From Bacillota bacterium (GTDB lineage: Bacteria > Bacillota > Clostridia > Tissierellales > MES13): a stretch of 36,663 bases of DNA. The notes beneath the pieces were generated by a model that was given only the letters and a program-made list of their open reading frames with translations, was not told the origin of the DNA and did no database searches. This document shows positions 24,355 through 32,044 of this stretch, in pieces. The DNA lies in contig VEND01000024.1 of the NCBI GenBank assembly GCA_009711765.1, positions 1-36,663 on the forward strand. The letters run 5' to 3'. Within the stretch, counting starts at the first letter, position 1, and each line of letters starts with the position of its first letter. The translations under genes and the position numbers were made by a program.

Positions 24355-25209
24355 ATGAAAATATTAGATGGAAAGGGTTTATCTAAGAAAATAAGGAATA
24401 ATATAAAAGAAGAAGTGAAAATAGCGAAAAAAAAGTATAAACGTGCTCCTGGACTTGCTGTAATATTAGTAGGAGAGGATAAAGCATCAGAAGTTTATGT
24501 GAATATGAAAGAAAAAGCGTGTCTAAAAGCAGGTATTAATTCTAAAACTTATAAACTAAATAAAAATATAAGTCAAAATGAATTGATAAAACATATAGAT
24601 AGTTTAAATGAAAACGAAGAGATAGATGGTATTTTAGTGCAATTACCCCTTCCTAAACATATGGATGAAAATTTAGTTAATTCTCAAATTTCTCCTAAAA
24701 AGGATATAGATGGATTCCATCCAGTAAATACAGGCAAACTTTTTTTAGGGGAGAAGGGTTTTATTCCATGCACACCAAAGGGTATAGTTAGATTAATAAA
24801 AGAATATGATATACAAATTAAAGGGAAAAATGTTGTTGTAGTAGGAAGAAGTAATATAGTTGGAAAGCCTAGTGCAATGCTTTTACTTAACGAAAATGCA
24901 ACAGTAGAAATATGTCATTCAAAAACTAGTAATCTAAAAGAACATACTTTAAAAGCAGATATTATCATAGCAGCCTGTGGAAGGGCTGAATTGATTAAAG
25001 GAGATATGGTAAAAGACAATGCAATTATTATAGATGCAGGAACAAATAAAATTAATGGTAAATTAGTAGGAGATGTAGAATATGAAGCTTTAAAGGATAA
25101 GGCTGATTTTATTACACCTGTTCCTGGAGGAGTTGGACCTATGACAATTGCTATGCTGTTAGAAAATACATTGGAGGCGTATTATCAAAATGTCGTTAAA
25201 AGCAATTAA
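24355..25209 (+). CDS. folD: Bifunctional methylene-THF dehydrogenase / cyclohydrolase FolD
   Basis: FolD interconverts 5,10-methylene-THF and 10-formyl-THF, feeding purine and formyl-methionine synthesis, and the acetyl-CoA pathway in acetogens. The 284-residue protein has VILVGEDKASEVYVNMKEKA with the catalytic Lys, ILVQLPLPKHM, the dinucleotide-binding GRSNIVGKPSAMLL and the PGGVGPMTIAMLLENT signature. It overlaps xseA by 20 bases. Confidence 0.98.
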   Translation: MKILDGKGLSKKIRNNIKEEVKIAKKKYKRAPGLAVILVGEDKASEVYVNMKEKACLKAGINSKTYKLNKNISQNELIKHIDSLNENEEIDGILVQLPLPKHMDENLVNSQISPKKDIDGFHPVNTGKLFLGEKGFIPCTPKGIVRLIKEYDIQIKGKNVVVVGRSNIVGKPSAMLLLNENATVEICHSKTSNLKEHTLKADIIIAACGRAELIKGDMVKDNAIIIDAGTNKINGKLVGDVEYEALKDKADFITPVPGGVGPMTIAMLLENTLEAYYQNVVKSN

Positions 25210-26407
25210 GGTTAGCGAAGTTAATAGATATATTAAAAGGATTCTATCTACAGATCCATTATTATATAATATTAAAGTAGAAGGTGAAATATCAAACTTC
25301 AAACATCATACCTATAGTGGGCATATGTATTTTACATTAAAAGATGATAAGAGTAGGTTAAGATGTGTAATGTTTAATAGTGATAACAAAAAGCTTAATT
25401 TGAAACTAGAAGATGGAATGAATATTGTAGCTAAAGGTTATATATCAATCTATGAAAGAGATGGTAGTTATCAATTATATGTAAAGGAATTAAACTTAAA
25501 GGGTACTGGAGATTTATATATAGCATTTGAAAAATTAAAAAAGAAATTAAAACAAAAGGGTTATTTTGATGATAAATATAAAAAGAAAGTACCATATATA
25601 CCTAAAAAGATTGGAGTTGTAACATCTTCAACTGGAGCTGCAGTTAGAGATATTATTACTGTTATAAAAAGAAGAATGCCCTGTACTGAAATAATAATTT
25701 ATCCAGTTTTAGTACAGGGTTTAAAGTCGCACATTGAAATATGTGAAGGATTGAAATATTTTGATCAAAGAGAGGATATTGAACTTATTATAACCGGTAG
25801 AGGAGGAGGATCTTTAGAAGAATTATGGGCTTTTAATGAAGAAGATGTAGCAAATACCATTTTTAATTTAAAAACTCCAGTAATTTCAGCTGTTGGACAT
25901 GAAACAGACTTTACTATAGCTGATTTTGTATCTGATTTAAGAGCTCCTACTCCTTCTGCTGCTGGAGAATTGGCAGTCCCAAGATTTGATATATTAGATT
26001 CAAAACTTAATGAATTTAGTAAAAGGTTAACTTTTTCTATGAAAAGTATAATTAAAGAGAAAAAAAATAGTTTAGAACATATTAAAAGAAGTAAATTATT
26101 TGTAAAACCATTAGATATTATAGATGAGTATAAACAAAGAAATGATTATAATTTAAAGGATTTATTAAATGGAATGGAAAAAATCCTAAGTGAAGATAAA
26201 TCTAATTTAGAAAACTTAGGTGCAAAGTTACATTCTCTAAGTCCTTTAAAGGTATTATCAAGAGGATATTCTATCCCTATTGATAATAAAGAAAATGTAA
26301 TAAAATCTGTAGACGAGATAGAAAAGGAAGAAATTCTTAATCTTATAATGAAAGATGGTAAAATAAAAGCAAAAGTTTTAGAAATAAGCAAGGAAGAAGG
26401 GAGTTAA
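25190..26407 (+). CDS. xseA: Exodeoxyribonuclease VII large subunit
   Basis: This is the large subunit of the single-strand-specific exonuclease that trims DNA in repair and recombination. The 405-residue protein has an N-terminal OB fold (VEGEISNFKHHTYSGHMYFTL). The catalytic core contains VVTSSTGAAVRDIITVIKRRMP, GRGGGSLEELWAFN and SAVGHETDFTIADFVSDLRAPTPSAAGELA. A helical C-terminus binds XseB. It starts inside folD and ends 3 bases before xseB. Confidence 0.98.
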   Translation: MSLKAIKVSEVNRYIKRILSTDPLLYNIKVEGEISNFKHHTYSGHMYFTLKDDKSRLRCVMFNSDNKKLNLKLEDGMNIVAKGYISIYERDGSYQLYVKELNLKGTGDLYIAFEKLKKKLKQKGYFDDKYKKKVPYIPKKIGVVTSSTGAAVRDIITVIKRRMPCTEIIIYPVLVQGLKSHIEICEGLKYFDQREDIELIITGRGGGSLEELWAFNEEDVANTIFNLKTPVISAVGHETDFTIADFVSDLRAPTPSAAGELAVPRFDILDSKLNEFSKRLTFSMKSIIKEKKNSLEHIKRSKLFVKPLDIIDEYKQRNDYNLKDLLNGMEKILSEDKSNLENLGAKLHSLSPLKVLSRGYSIPIDNKENVIKSVDEIEKEEILNLIMKDGKIKAKVLEISKEEGS

Positions 26408-26410
26408 TTT

Positions 26411-26647
26411 ATGGATAATAAGTTAAAAAACATACCTTTTGAAAAAGCTATAGAGGATTTAGAGTCTGTAGTGAAGAAGTTAGAAGAAGGAAACTTGTCA
26501 TTAGATGATTCTTTAAAATATTTTAAAAAGGGAATAGAACTTTATAAGCATTGTAACAATACTCTTGAGAATGCAGAAGGAAAAGTAAAATTAATATTAG
26601 AAAACGAAGAAAATGTAGAAGAAGTTCAATTTAAAGAAAACGAATAG
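26411..26647 (+). CDS. xseB: Exodeoxyribonuclease VII small subunit
   Basis: This 78-residue helical protein has FEKAIEDLESVVKKLEEGNLSLDDSLKYFKKG..L and the typical acidic end. It binds in several copies to XseA. AGGGAGTT precedes the start, which overlaps the end region of xseA. Confidence 0.97.
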   Translation: MDNKLKNIPFEKAIEDLESVVKKLEEGNLSLDDSLKYFKKGIELYKHCNNTLENAEGKVKLILENEENVEEVQFKENE

Positions 26648-26656
26648 GAGGAAACA

Positions 26657-27550
26657 ATGAATTTAAATAATGAATTAACTAGACTTAAAGATTTAGTAGA
26701 AAAAGAATTAGACAAAACCTTACCTAAAGTAGAAGGAAAACAAAAGAATGTGATTGAAGCAATGAGATATAGCGCCTTTGCTGGAGGTAAAAGGTTAAGA
26801 CCAATTTTAGTATTAAAAAGCTGTGAGCTAGTAGGTGGAAATATAAAAGATGCAATGCCCTTTGCCCTTGCATTAGAAATGATACATACATATTCTTTAA
26901 TTCATGATGATTTACCTTCTATGGATGACGATGATTACAGAAGAGGAAAACCTACTAACCATAAGGTTTATGGTGAAAGTATTGCAATATTAGCAGGAGA
27001 TGGATTATTAAATTGTGCATATGAAACCATGATAAATCACATTACAGAAAATATTGAAGACTCAAAAGAGTATATAAAAGCATTTACTGTTATTGCAAAA
27101 GCATCAGGAGTATATGGCATGATAGGAGGACAAGTAGTAGATATAATGTCTGAAAGTGACAGTTTTGATGAAAAAACTCTAGACTTTATTCATAACCATA
27201 AAACATCAGCATTGATAGAAGCATCAATAATTGCAGGTGGACTTATTGGAGGTGCAAATAAAGAAGAACTTAAAAGATTAAAGGAGTATGGGAAAGCTAT
27301 TGGGTTAAGTTTTCAAATAAGAGACGATATATTAGATATTATAGGTAACAAAGAAAAGTTAGGTAAAGATATTGGGAGTGACCAATCAAACCAAAAGGCA
27401 ACATTTGTTAGTCTATATGGACTAGAAGAATCTGAAAGAAAAACAGAAAAGCTTTGTAAAAAGGCAATTAATTCTTTAGATATATTTAATGGAGATAATA
27501 AATTGTTTTTTAAAGACTTAGCTGAATACTTAGTTCTTAGAGATTATTAA
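26657..27550 (+). CDS. ispA: Farnesyl diphosphate synthase-type polyprenyl synthetase
   Basis: This enzyme condenses isopentenyl diphosphate with allylic diphosphates to make farnesyl diphosphate, the precursor of undecaprenyl phosphate and quinone side chains. The 297-residue protein has GGKRLRPIL, the first Asp-rich motif HDDLPSMDDDDYRRGKPT and the second, FQIRDDILDIIG. Both are complete. dxs, the first enzyme of the MEP pathway, lies downstream beyond the OLE RNA and oapA, so isoprenoid genes surround the RNA. Confidence 0.97.
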   Translation: MNLNNELTRLKDLVEKELDKTLPKVEGKQKNVIEAMRYSAFAGGKRLRPILVLKSCELVGGNIKDAMPFALALEMIHTYSLIHDDLPSMDDDDYRRGKPTNHKVYGESIAILAGDGLLNCAYETMINHITENIEDSKEYIKAFTVIAKASGVYGMIGGQVVDIMSESDSFDEKTLDFIHNHKTSALIEASIIAGGLIGGANKEELKRLKEYGKAIGLSFQIRDDILDIIGNKEKLGKDIGSDQSNQKATFVSLYGLEESERKTEKLCKKAINSLDIFNGDNKLFFKDLAEYLVLRDY

Positions 27551-27576
27551 TAAAATTTTACAAAAAATAATCATAT

Positions 27577-27605
27577 TTGTAATTATAAATTGTATATGTT
27601 ATAAT
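27577..27605 (+). promoter_or_regulatory. SigA-type promoter of the OLE RNA
   Basis: TTGTAA (27577-27582), a 17-base spacer and perfect TATAAT (27600-27605). The predicted transcript start is near 27612-27613. It has the same hexamers as the promoter before the asp23-like gene. It lies just after ispA and gives the RNA its own initiation point. Confidence 0.72.
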
Positions 27606-27612
27606 TGATTTT

Positions 27613-28210
27613 ACTTAGAATGGCGCAGTATTCTAGTCAGTACAGCTAATTTTGAAGGCGGGGCTAAAAATCCGTCAAAGGGCACATCAATGAAGTTCCT
27701 GGTTGTGGCTGCCGACGCCCAGTCGGGGGTCATTTCTGGGAGTAAGGAGGATGGGGCGATCCACAATGGCATGTGGGCGTTGACCCTACCTCCGTGGAGA
27801 CTCGTTTTTAAAATAAACGGGAATAACCTGTTATGTGGTGAAAGCTACAGACAGAGTAGCCTGCCTTGAGTGAGGTTGGTGGATAATGGTTGTGACTTTG
27901 AATTTTATGGGCCCATAAAAGGAGAGGTTTTGCTATTGAAACCCATTTTGCAAAAGAGGCTAGGAATTAGCATGACTGTTGGGGAAATCTCCTAGACTGT
28001 TCATAAAAGATGAAATTTATTAGGGATTACAGTGCGGGCTAAGTGGTAATCTAGCCCTACCGAATAGGTAGAGAAAAGAGTAAAGGGAAACCGCTGCTAT
28101 GGCGACAAGCAGTTCTTTTCTGGGAAACCCTGCTAGACCTTAAGCCGTAAAATTTACCTAATAAATTGCCATTTTAGTGTGCTGATAGCACTAGCTATCA
28201 GCTTTATTTT
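27613..28210 (+). ncRNA. ole: OLE RNA (ornate, large, extremophilic RNA)
   Basis: This roughly 600-nt stretch has no sensible open frame and is far more G-rich than the genes around it. It is built of hairpins: CCGAC/GTCGG (27712-27726), CCACA/TGTGG (27761-27776), GCTAC/GTAGC (27844-27860), GGGCTA/TAGCCC (28036-28057), an 18-base palindrome at 27903-27920 and others. Two helices bring the ends together: 27615-27624 pairs with 28168-28177, and 28014-28024 pairs perfectly with 28157-28167. Position (ispA - RNA - oapA - dxs), size and the conserved G-rich core identify OLE RNA. In Bacillus halodurans this RNA forms a ribonucleoprotein at the membrane with OapA and other partners and affects tolerance of cold, alcohols and magnesium. 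The 5' end is predicted from the promoter, the 3' end from the terminator. Confidence 0.9.
28181..28210 (+). terminator. 3' terminator hairpin of OLE RNA
   Basis: A perfect 9-bp stem (28181-28189 with 28194-28202), an ACTA loop, then TTTATTTT. It ends 33 bases before oapA. No separate promoter for oapA is visible in that gap, so oapA and dxs probably depend on read-through. Confidence 0.85.
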
Positions 28211-28243
28211 AATGTAAAAAAACATTTCCTGGAGGTATATATA

Positions 28244-28873
28244 TTGCCTAAAAAAAAGGTAGAGAAAACAAATAAAAGTCTTAATAAAAGATATAATATA
28301 AAATGGATAACCGTGATTTCTTTGTGGACTTTTGTACTTGCAATATTATTTAGTTTAATATCAGAAAATTTACTTAGAAATTTTAATTCAACATTTGCGT
28401 TTATAATATTAATTTTCATTGTACTTCTTGGTGTTACTTTTGATACAATAGGAATAGCGGTAGCATCAGCTGATGAAAAACCTTTTCATTCTATGGCTGC
28501 TAATAAGATACCAGAAGGAAGATATGCAGTTAAATTAGTTAGGAATGCTGGACCTGTATCAAATTTTTGTAATGATGTAGTTGGAGATATTTGTGGTATA
28601 ATAAGTGGTGGTGCAGGTACTATTTTAGTATTAAAGGTAGTAAATACTTATGGATTTAAAAAAGTAACTATTATAAGTGTAATTATGAGTGCTTTTATTG
28701 CAAGTTTAACAGTTGGAGGAAAGGCCTTTGGTAAAGAGATAGCACTTAAGAAAAATGAAGAAATTTTGTACTATACATCTAAGGTATTAAAAGTATTAGA
28801 TGAAAAATTACAAATAAATATTTTACCAGATCTTAAAAAGAAGGCCAAAAAAAAAGATAAAGAAAGAGAGTGA
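28244..28873 (+). CDS. oapA: OapA, OLE-associated membrane protein
   Basis: This 209-residue integral membrane protein lies immediately after the OLE RNA. The TTG start at 28244 is supported by GGAGGT seven bases upstream. Helices lie at about residues 24-41, 51-76, 112-130 and 137-156, with basic ends (MPKKKVEK and KDLKKKAKKKDKERE-like C-terminus) suited to RNA contact. The core has FDTIGIAVASADEKPFHSMAANK, which resembles the DUF21/CNNM-type membrane domain, and DVVGD at 111-115, the conserved DxxxD motif. In B. halodurans, changing these two Asp residues in OapA disrupts OLE function. The gene overlaps dxs by 4 bases. Confidence 0.9.
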   Translation: MPKKKVEKTNKSLNKRYNIKWITVISLWTFVLAILFSLISENLLRNFNSTFAFIILIFIVLLGVTFDTIGIAVASADEKPFHSMAANKIPEGRYAVKLVRNAGPVSNFCNDVVGDICGIISGGAGTILVLKVVNTYGFKKVTIISVIMSAFIASLTVGGKAFGKEIALKKNEEILYYTSKVLKVLDEKLQINILPDLKKKAKKKDKERE

Positions 28874-30753
28874 CTATTTTGAGTCAAATATTGTCTACTA
28901 TTAATAATTTAGAAGACTTAAAAAAACTAAATAGTAATGAAATGAATTCTTTAGCAAAAGAATTAAGAAATTTTGTAATAGAAAATGTATCAAAAACAGG
29001 AGGACATTTAGCATCTAATTTAGGTGTAGTAGAGCTTACATTAGCTCTTCACAGAAGTTTTAATAGTCCTAAGGATAAAATAATATGGGATGTTGGACAT
29101 CAATCATATATTCATAAAATAATAACAGGAAGAAAAGATAAATTCAAATCTTTAAGACAAATTGATGGATTAAGTGGATTTCCTAAAAGGGATGAAAGTA
29201 AACACGATGCTTTTGAAACAGGGCATAGTTCCACTTCAATATCAGCAGGAATAGGTATGGCTTTAGCTAGAGATGTAAAGAAAGAAAATAGTCATGTTGT
29301 TTCAGTAATTGGAGATGGAGCAATGACAGCTGGTATGGCTTTTGAAGCTTTAAATCACGCTGGAGATTTAGGTACAAATTTAATAGTAATATTAAACGAT
29401 AATGAGATGTCTATATCAAAAAATGTTGGGGGAATGAGTCAATACCTAGATAGAATAAGAACAGCACCAACTTATTCTAGAATGAAAGGTGATGTAGAAA
29501 GTTTTTTAAATAGAATCCCAGCTATAGGAAATAAAGTTTATAAAACAGCCGAAAGAGCTAAAGATAGTGTTAAATACTTTTTAGTTCCTGGGATTTTCTT
29601 TGAGGAATTAGGTTTTAAGTATTTAGGCCCAGTGGATGGACATAATATAAATGAACTTTTAAGTGTATTAAACAGGGCTAAAAAGGTTAAAGGCCCAGTA
29701 ATAGTACATACAGTAACCAAAAAGGGGAAAGGTTATAAACCGGCAGAGGATAACCCTGGGAAGTATCACTCATCTTCGCCATTTGAAATTGAAACTGGAA
29801 AACCACTTAAAAAATCTAATAAAAAGAAATATTCAAACGTTTTAGGAGAAAGTGTAATTAAACATGCTAAAAAAGATGAAAAGGTAGTGGCTATAACAGC
29901 AGCTATGCCTGCAGGAACAGGCTTGAGTAAATTTAAAGAAGAATTTCCTAATAGATTTTTTGATGTAGGTATCGCAGAACAGCATGGAGTTACCCTTGCT
30001 GCTGGAATGGCTTCTCAAGGTATAAAACCAATTTATGCAGTATATTCAACGTTTTTACAAAGAGGTTACGATCAAGTCCTTCATGATGTATGTATTCAAA
30101 ACCTACCTGTTACTTTAGCTATAGACAGAGCAGGTTTAGTAGGCAATGATGGTGAAACTCACCATGGAGTTTTTGATTTTTCATATTTAAGTCATCTACC
30201 GAATATGACAATAATGGCTCCTAAGGATGGAAAAGAGTTAAAAAAAATGATTGAATTTGCAATTGAATATAATGGACCAGTGGCAGTTAGATATCCTAGG
30301 GGATATTGTTATAATTACAAAGAAGATAATTCTAAGGATATACAGTTAGGAAAGGGAGAAATTTTAAAAGAAGGTAAAGATATTGCAATTTTAGCAATAG
30401 GTAAAATGGTTGAAAAAGGGGTTAACGTATACAAAAGTTTCAAAGAAAAAGGCCAAAACATAACACTTGTTAATGCTAGGTTTGTAAAACCATTAGATAA
30501 TGAACTTTTAGATAATTTAATGAAAAATCATAATACTATTGTAACATTAGAAGATAATTCTAAACTAGGTGGCTTTGGTAGCATGGTTAATAATTATCTT
30601 ATTAATAATAATTATGATGGTCGAGTTCTTAATATTGGTTTACCAGATAATTTTGTTGAACATGGGGATGTAGAAGAATTATTTAAACGATGTGGTATGG
30701 ATGAAGCTAGCATAATTAAAGAGATTAAGAAAAAAATAAATGGGAGCGATTAG
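28870..30753 (+). CDS. dxs: 1-deoxy-D-xylulose-5-phosphate synthase
   Basis: This thiamine-diphosphate enzyme makes DXP from pyruvate and glyceraldehyde-3-phosphate, the entry to the MEP isoprenoid pathway. The 627-residue protein has GGHLASNLGVVELTLALH, the TPP motif GDGAMTAGMAFEALN followed by NDNEMSISKNVGG, PVDGHN, and the transketolase pyrimidine domain with DVGIAEQHGVTLAAGMA and DRAGLVGNDGETHHG. GTG 28870 overlaps the oapA stop (GTGA). A TTG at 28879 with GAGAGTGA before it is an alternative start and would remove only three residues. Confidence 0.97.
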   Translation: MTILSQILSTINNLEDLKKLNSNEMNSLAKELRNFVIENVSKTGGHLASNLGVVELTLALHRSFNSPKDKIIWDVGHQSYIHKIITGRKDKFKSLRQIDGLSGFPKRDESKHDAFETGHSSTSISAGIGMALARDVKKENSHVVSVIGDGAMTAGMAFEALNHAGDLGTNLIVILNDNEMSISKNVGGMSQYLDRIRTAPTYSRMKGDVESFLNRIPAIGNKVYKTAERAKDSVKYFLVPGIFFEELGFKYLGPVDGHNINELLSVLNRAKKVKGPVIVHTVTKKGKGYKPAEDNPGKYHSSSPFEIETGKPLKKSNKKKYSNVLGESVIKHAKKDEKVVAITAAMPAGTGLSKFKEEFPNRFFDVGIAEQHGVTLAAGMASQGIKPIYAVYSTFLQRGYDQVLHDVCIQNLPVTLAIDRAGLVGNDGETHHGVFDFSYLSHLPNMTIMAPKDGKELKKMIEFAIEYNGPVAVRYPRGYCYNYKEDNSKDIQLGKGEILKEGKDIAILAIGKMVEKGVNVYKSFKEKGQNITLVNARFVKPLDNELLDNLMKNHNTIVTLEDNSKLGGFGSMVNNYLINNNYDGRVLNIGLPDNFVEHGDVEELFKRCGMDEASIIKEIKKKINGSD

Positions 30754-31557
30754 ATGAGTAAGAAAGAACGCATAGATGTCTTACTAGTAAAAAAAGGATT
30801 TATTGAGAGCAGAGAAAAAGCAAAACGATGTGTTATGGCTGGTTTAGTATTTAATGATAATATGAGAATAGATAAACCTGGAACTAAGGTAGCTAAAGAT
30901 GCAAATATCATACTTAAGGGTAATCCTATTCCTTATGTAAGTAGAGGAGGACTTAAGCTAGAAAAAGCTTTAGAAGAGTTTCCTATTGATGTAAAGGGAA
31001 AAGTTTCACTAGATATAGGTGCTTCTACTGGTGGTTTTACAGATTGTATGTTACAAAATGGTGCTAAAAAAGTATATGCAATAGATGTAGGATATGGACA
31101 ACTAGCATGGAAAATAAGAAATGATGATAGAGTTGTTACAATGGAAAGAACTAATATTAGATATGTAAAGCCTGAGGACATTGGAGAATTAGCGGACTTT
31201 GCGACTATTGATGTGTCCTTTATTTCATTAGAACTTGTTTTACCTGTAGCTAAAAAATTAACTAAAGAAAATGTAGATATAATAGCATTGATTAAGCCAC
31301 AATTTGAAGCTGGTAGAGAACAAGTAGGGAAAAAGGGTGTTGTAAGGGATAGTAATGTTCATAGAGAAGTTTTAACAAAGATATATAATCTAGGTAAATC
31401 CTTGGGATTATATATACAAAATTTATCATATTCGCCTGTAAAAGGGGCAGAGGGGAATATTGAGTATTTAGCGCATCTAAAAAAGAAAAGAAATGAAAAA
31501 ATAGATGAAGGAATACTAATTGATAATATAGTCAATGCTTCACATAGTGAATTATAG
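30754..31557 (+). CDS. tlyA: TlyA family rRNA 2'-O-methyltransferase
   Basis: This 267-residue protein has an N-terminal S4 RNA-binding domain (RIDVLLVKKGFIESREKAKRCV). The FtsJ-type methyltransferase domain follows, with SAM motif SLDIGASTGGFTDCMLQNGA and AIDVGYGQL, then FATIDVSFISLELVLPV and LIKPQFEAGREQVGKKG. It is predicted to methylate ribosomal RNA; older annotation calls it a hemolysin. It starts immediately after the dxs stop codon and lies before argR, a conserved order in Clostridia. Confidence 0.96.
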   Translation: MSKKERIDVLLVKKGFIESREKAKRCVMAGLVFNDNMRIDKPGTKVAKDANIILKGNPIPYVSRGGLKLEKALEEFPIDVKGKVSLDIGASTGGFTDCMLQNGAKKVYAIDVGYGQLAWKIRNDDRVVTMERTNIRYVKPEDIGELADFATIDVSFISLELVLPVAKKLTKENVDIIALIKPQFEAGREQVGKKGVVRDSNVHREVLTKIYNLGKSLGLYIQNLSYSPVKGAEGNIEYLAHLKKKRNEKIDEGILIDNIVNASHSEL

Positions 31558-31577
31558 ATGCTAAGGGGGTTTAATGT

Positions 31578-32030
31578 ATGAAAAAGTATGCAAGACAAGG
31601 AAAAATATTAGATTTAATAGAAGAACATGAAGTAGAAACACAGGAAGAATTAGCTAAATTATTAAAGGATAACGGAATAGACGTAACACAAGCTACTGTG
31701 TCAAGGGATATCAAAGAATTAAGGCTTGTAAAAGTTTTAGCTAAAAGTGGTAAGTATAAATATGCTGCAATGGGACAAAATCCAGATGGTATAACTGATA
31801 GATTAGTTAATATTTTTAAGAACTCTATAATATCTATGAGTGAAGCAGGACATATATTAGTTATTAGTACATTACCAGGTGCAGCGCAAATATCGGCTTC
31901 GGCAATAGATTCCTTAAATTTAGAAGAAATAGTGGGTACAATCGCAGGTGATGATACAATTTTTGTAGCTATAAATAAAAGAGAAAAAGTTAAAGAGGTA
32001 ATGGATATATTTTACAAACTACTTGATTAA
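31578..32030 (+). CDS. argR: Arginine repressor ArgR/AhrC
   Basis: This 150-residue arginine-responsive regulator has an N-terminal winged helix (RQGKILDLIEEHEVETQEELAKLL, then TQATVSRDIKELRLVKV). The C-terminal hexamerisation and arginine-binding domain has STLPGAAQISASAIDSL and VGTIAGDDTIFVA. It sits in the conserved tlyA-argR-recN order, with an AGGGGGT ribosome binding site. Here its operon partners are not arginine genes. Confidence 0.97.
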   Translation: MKKYARQGKILDLIEEHEVETQEELAKLLKDNGIDVTQATVSRDIKELRLVKVLAKSGKYKYAAMGQNPDGITDRLVNIFKNSIISMSEAGHILVISTLPGAAQISASAIDSLNLEEIVGTIAGDDTIFVAINKREKVKEVMDIFYKLLD

Positions 32031-32044
32031 TGGAGGTTAAATAA

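Noticed and set aside
27613-28210. Group II intron or other ribozyme in the ispA-oapA gap
   Set aside because: No GUGYG start or domain V pattern is seen, and there is no reverse transcriptase; contrast with the real intron start at 36540.
27551-28243. Protein-coding or riboswitch interpretation of the ispA-oapA gap
   Set aside because: All frames are interrupted, and the size, location and structure fit OLE RNA rather than a riboswitch of 100-200 nt.
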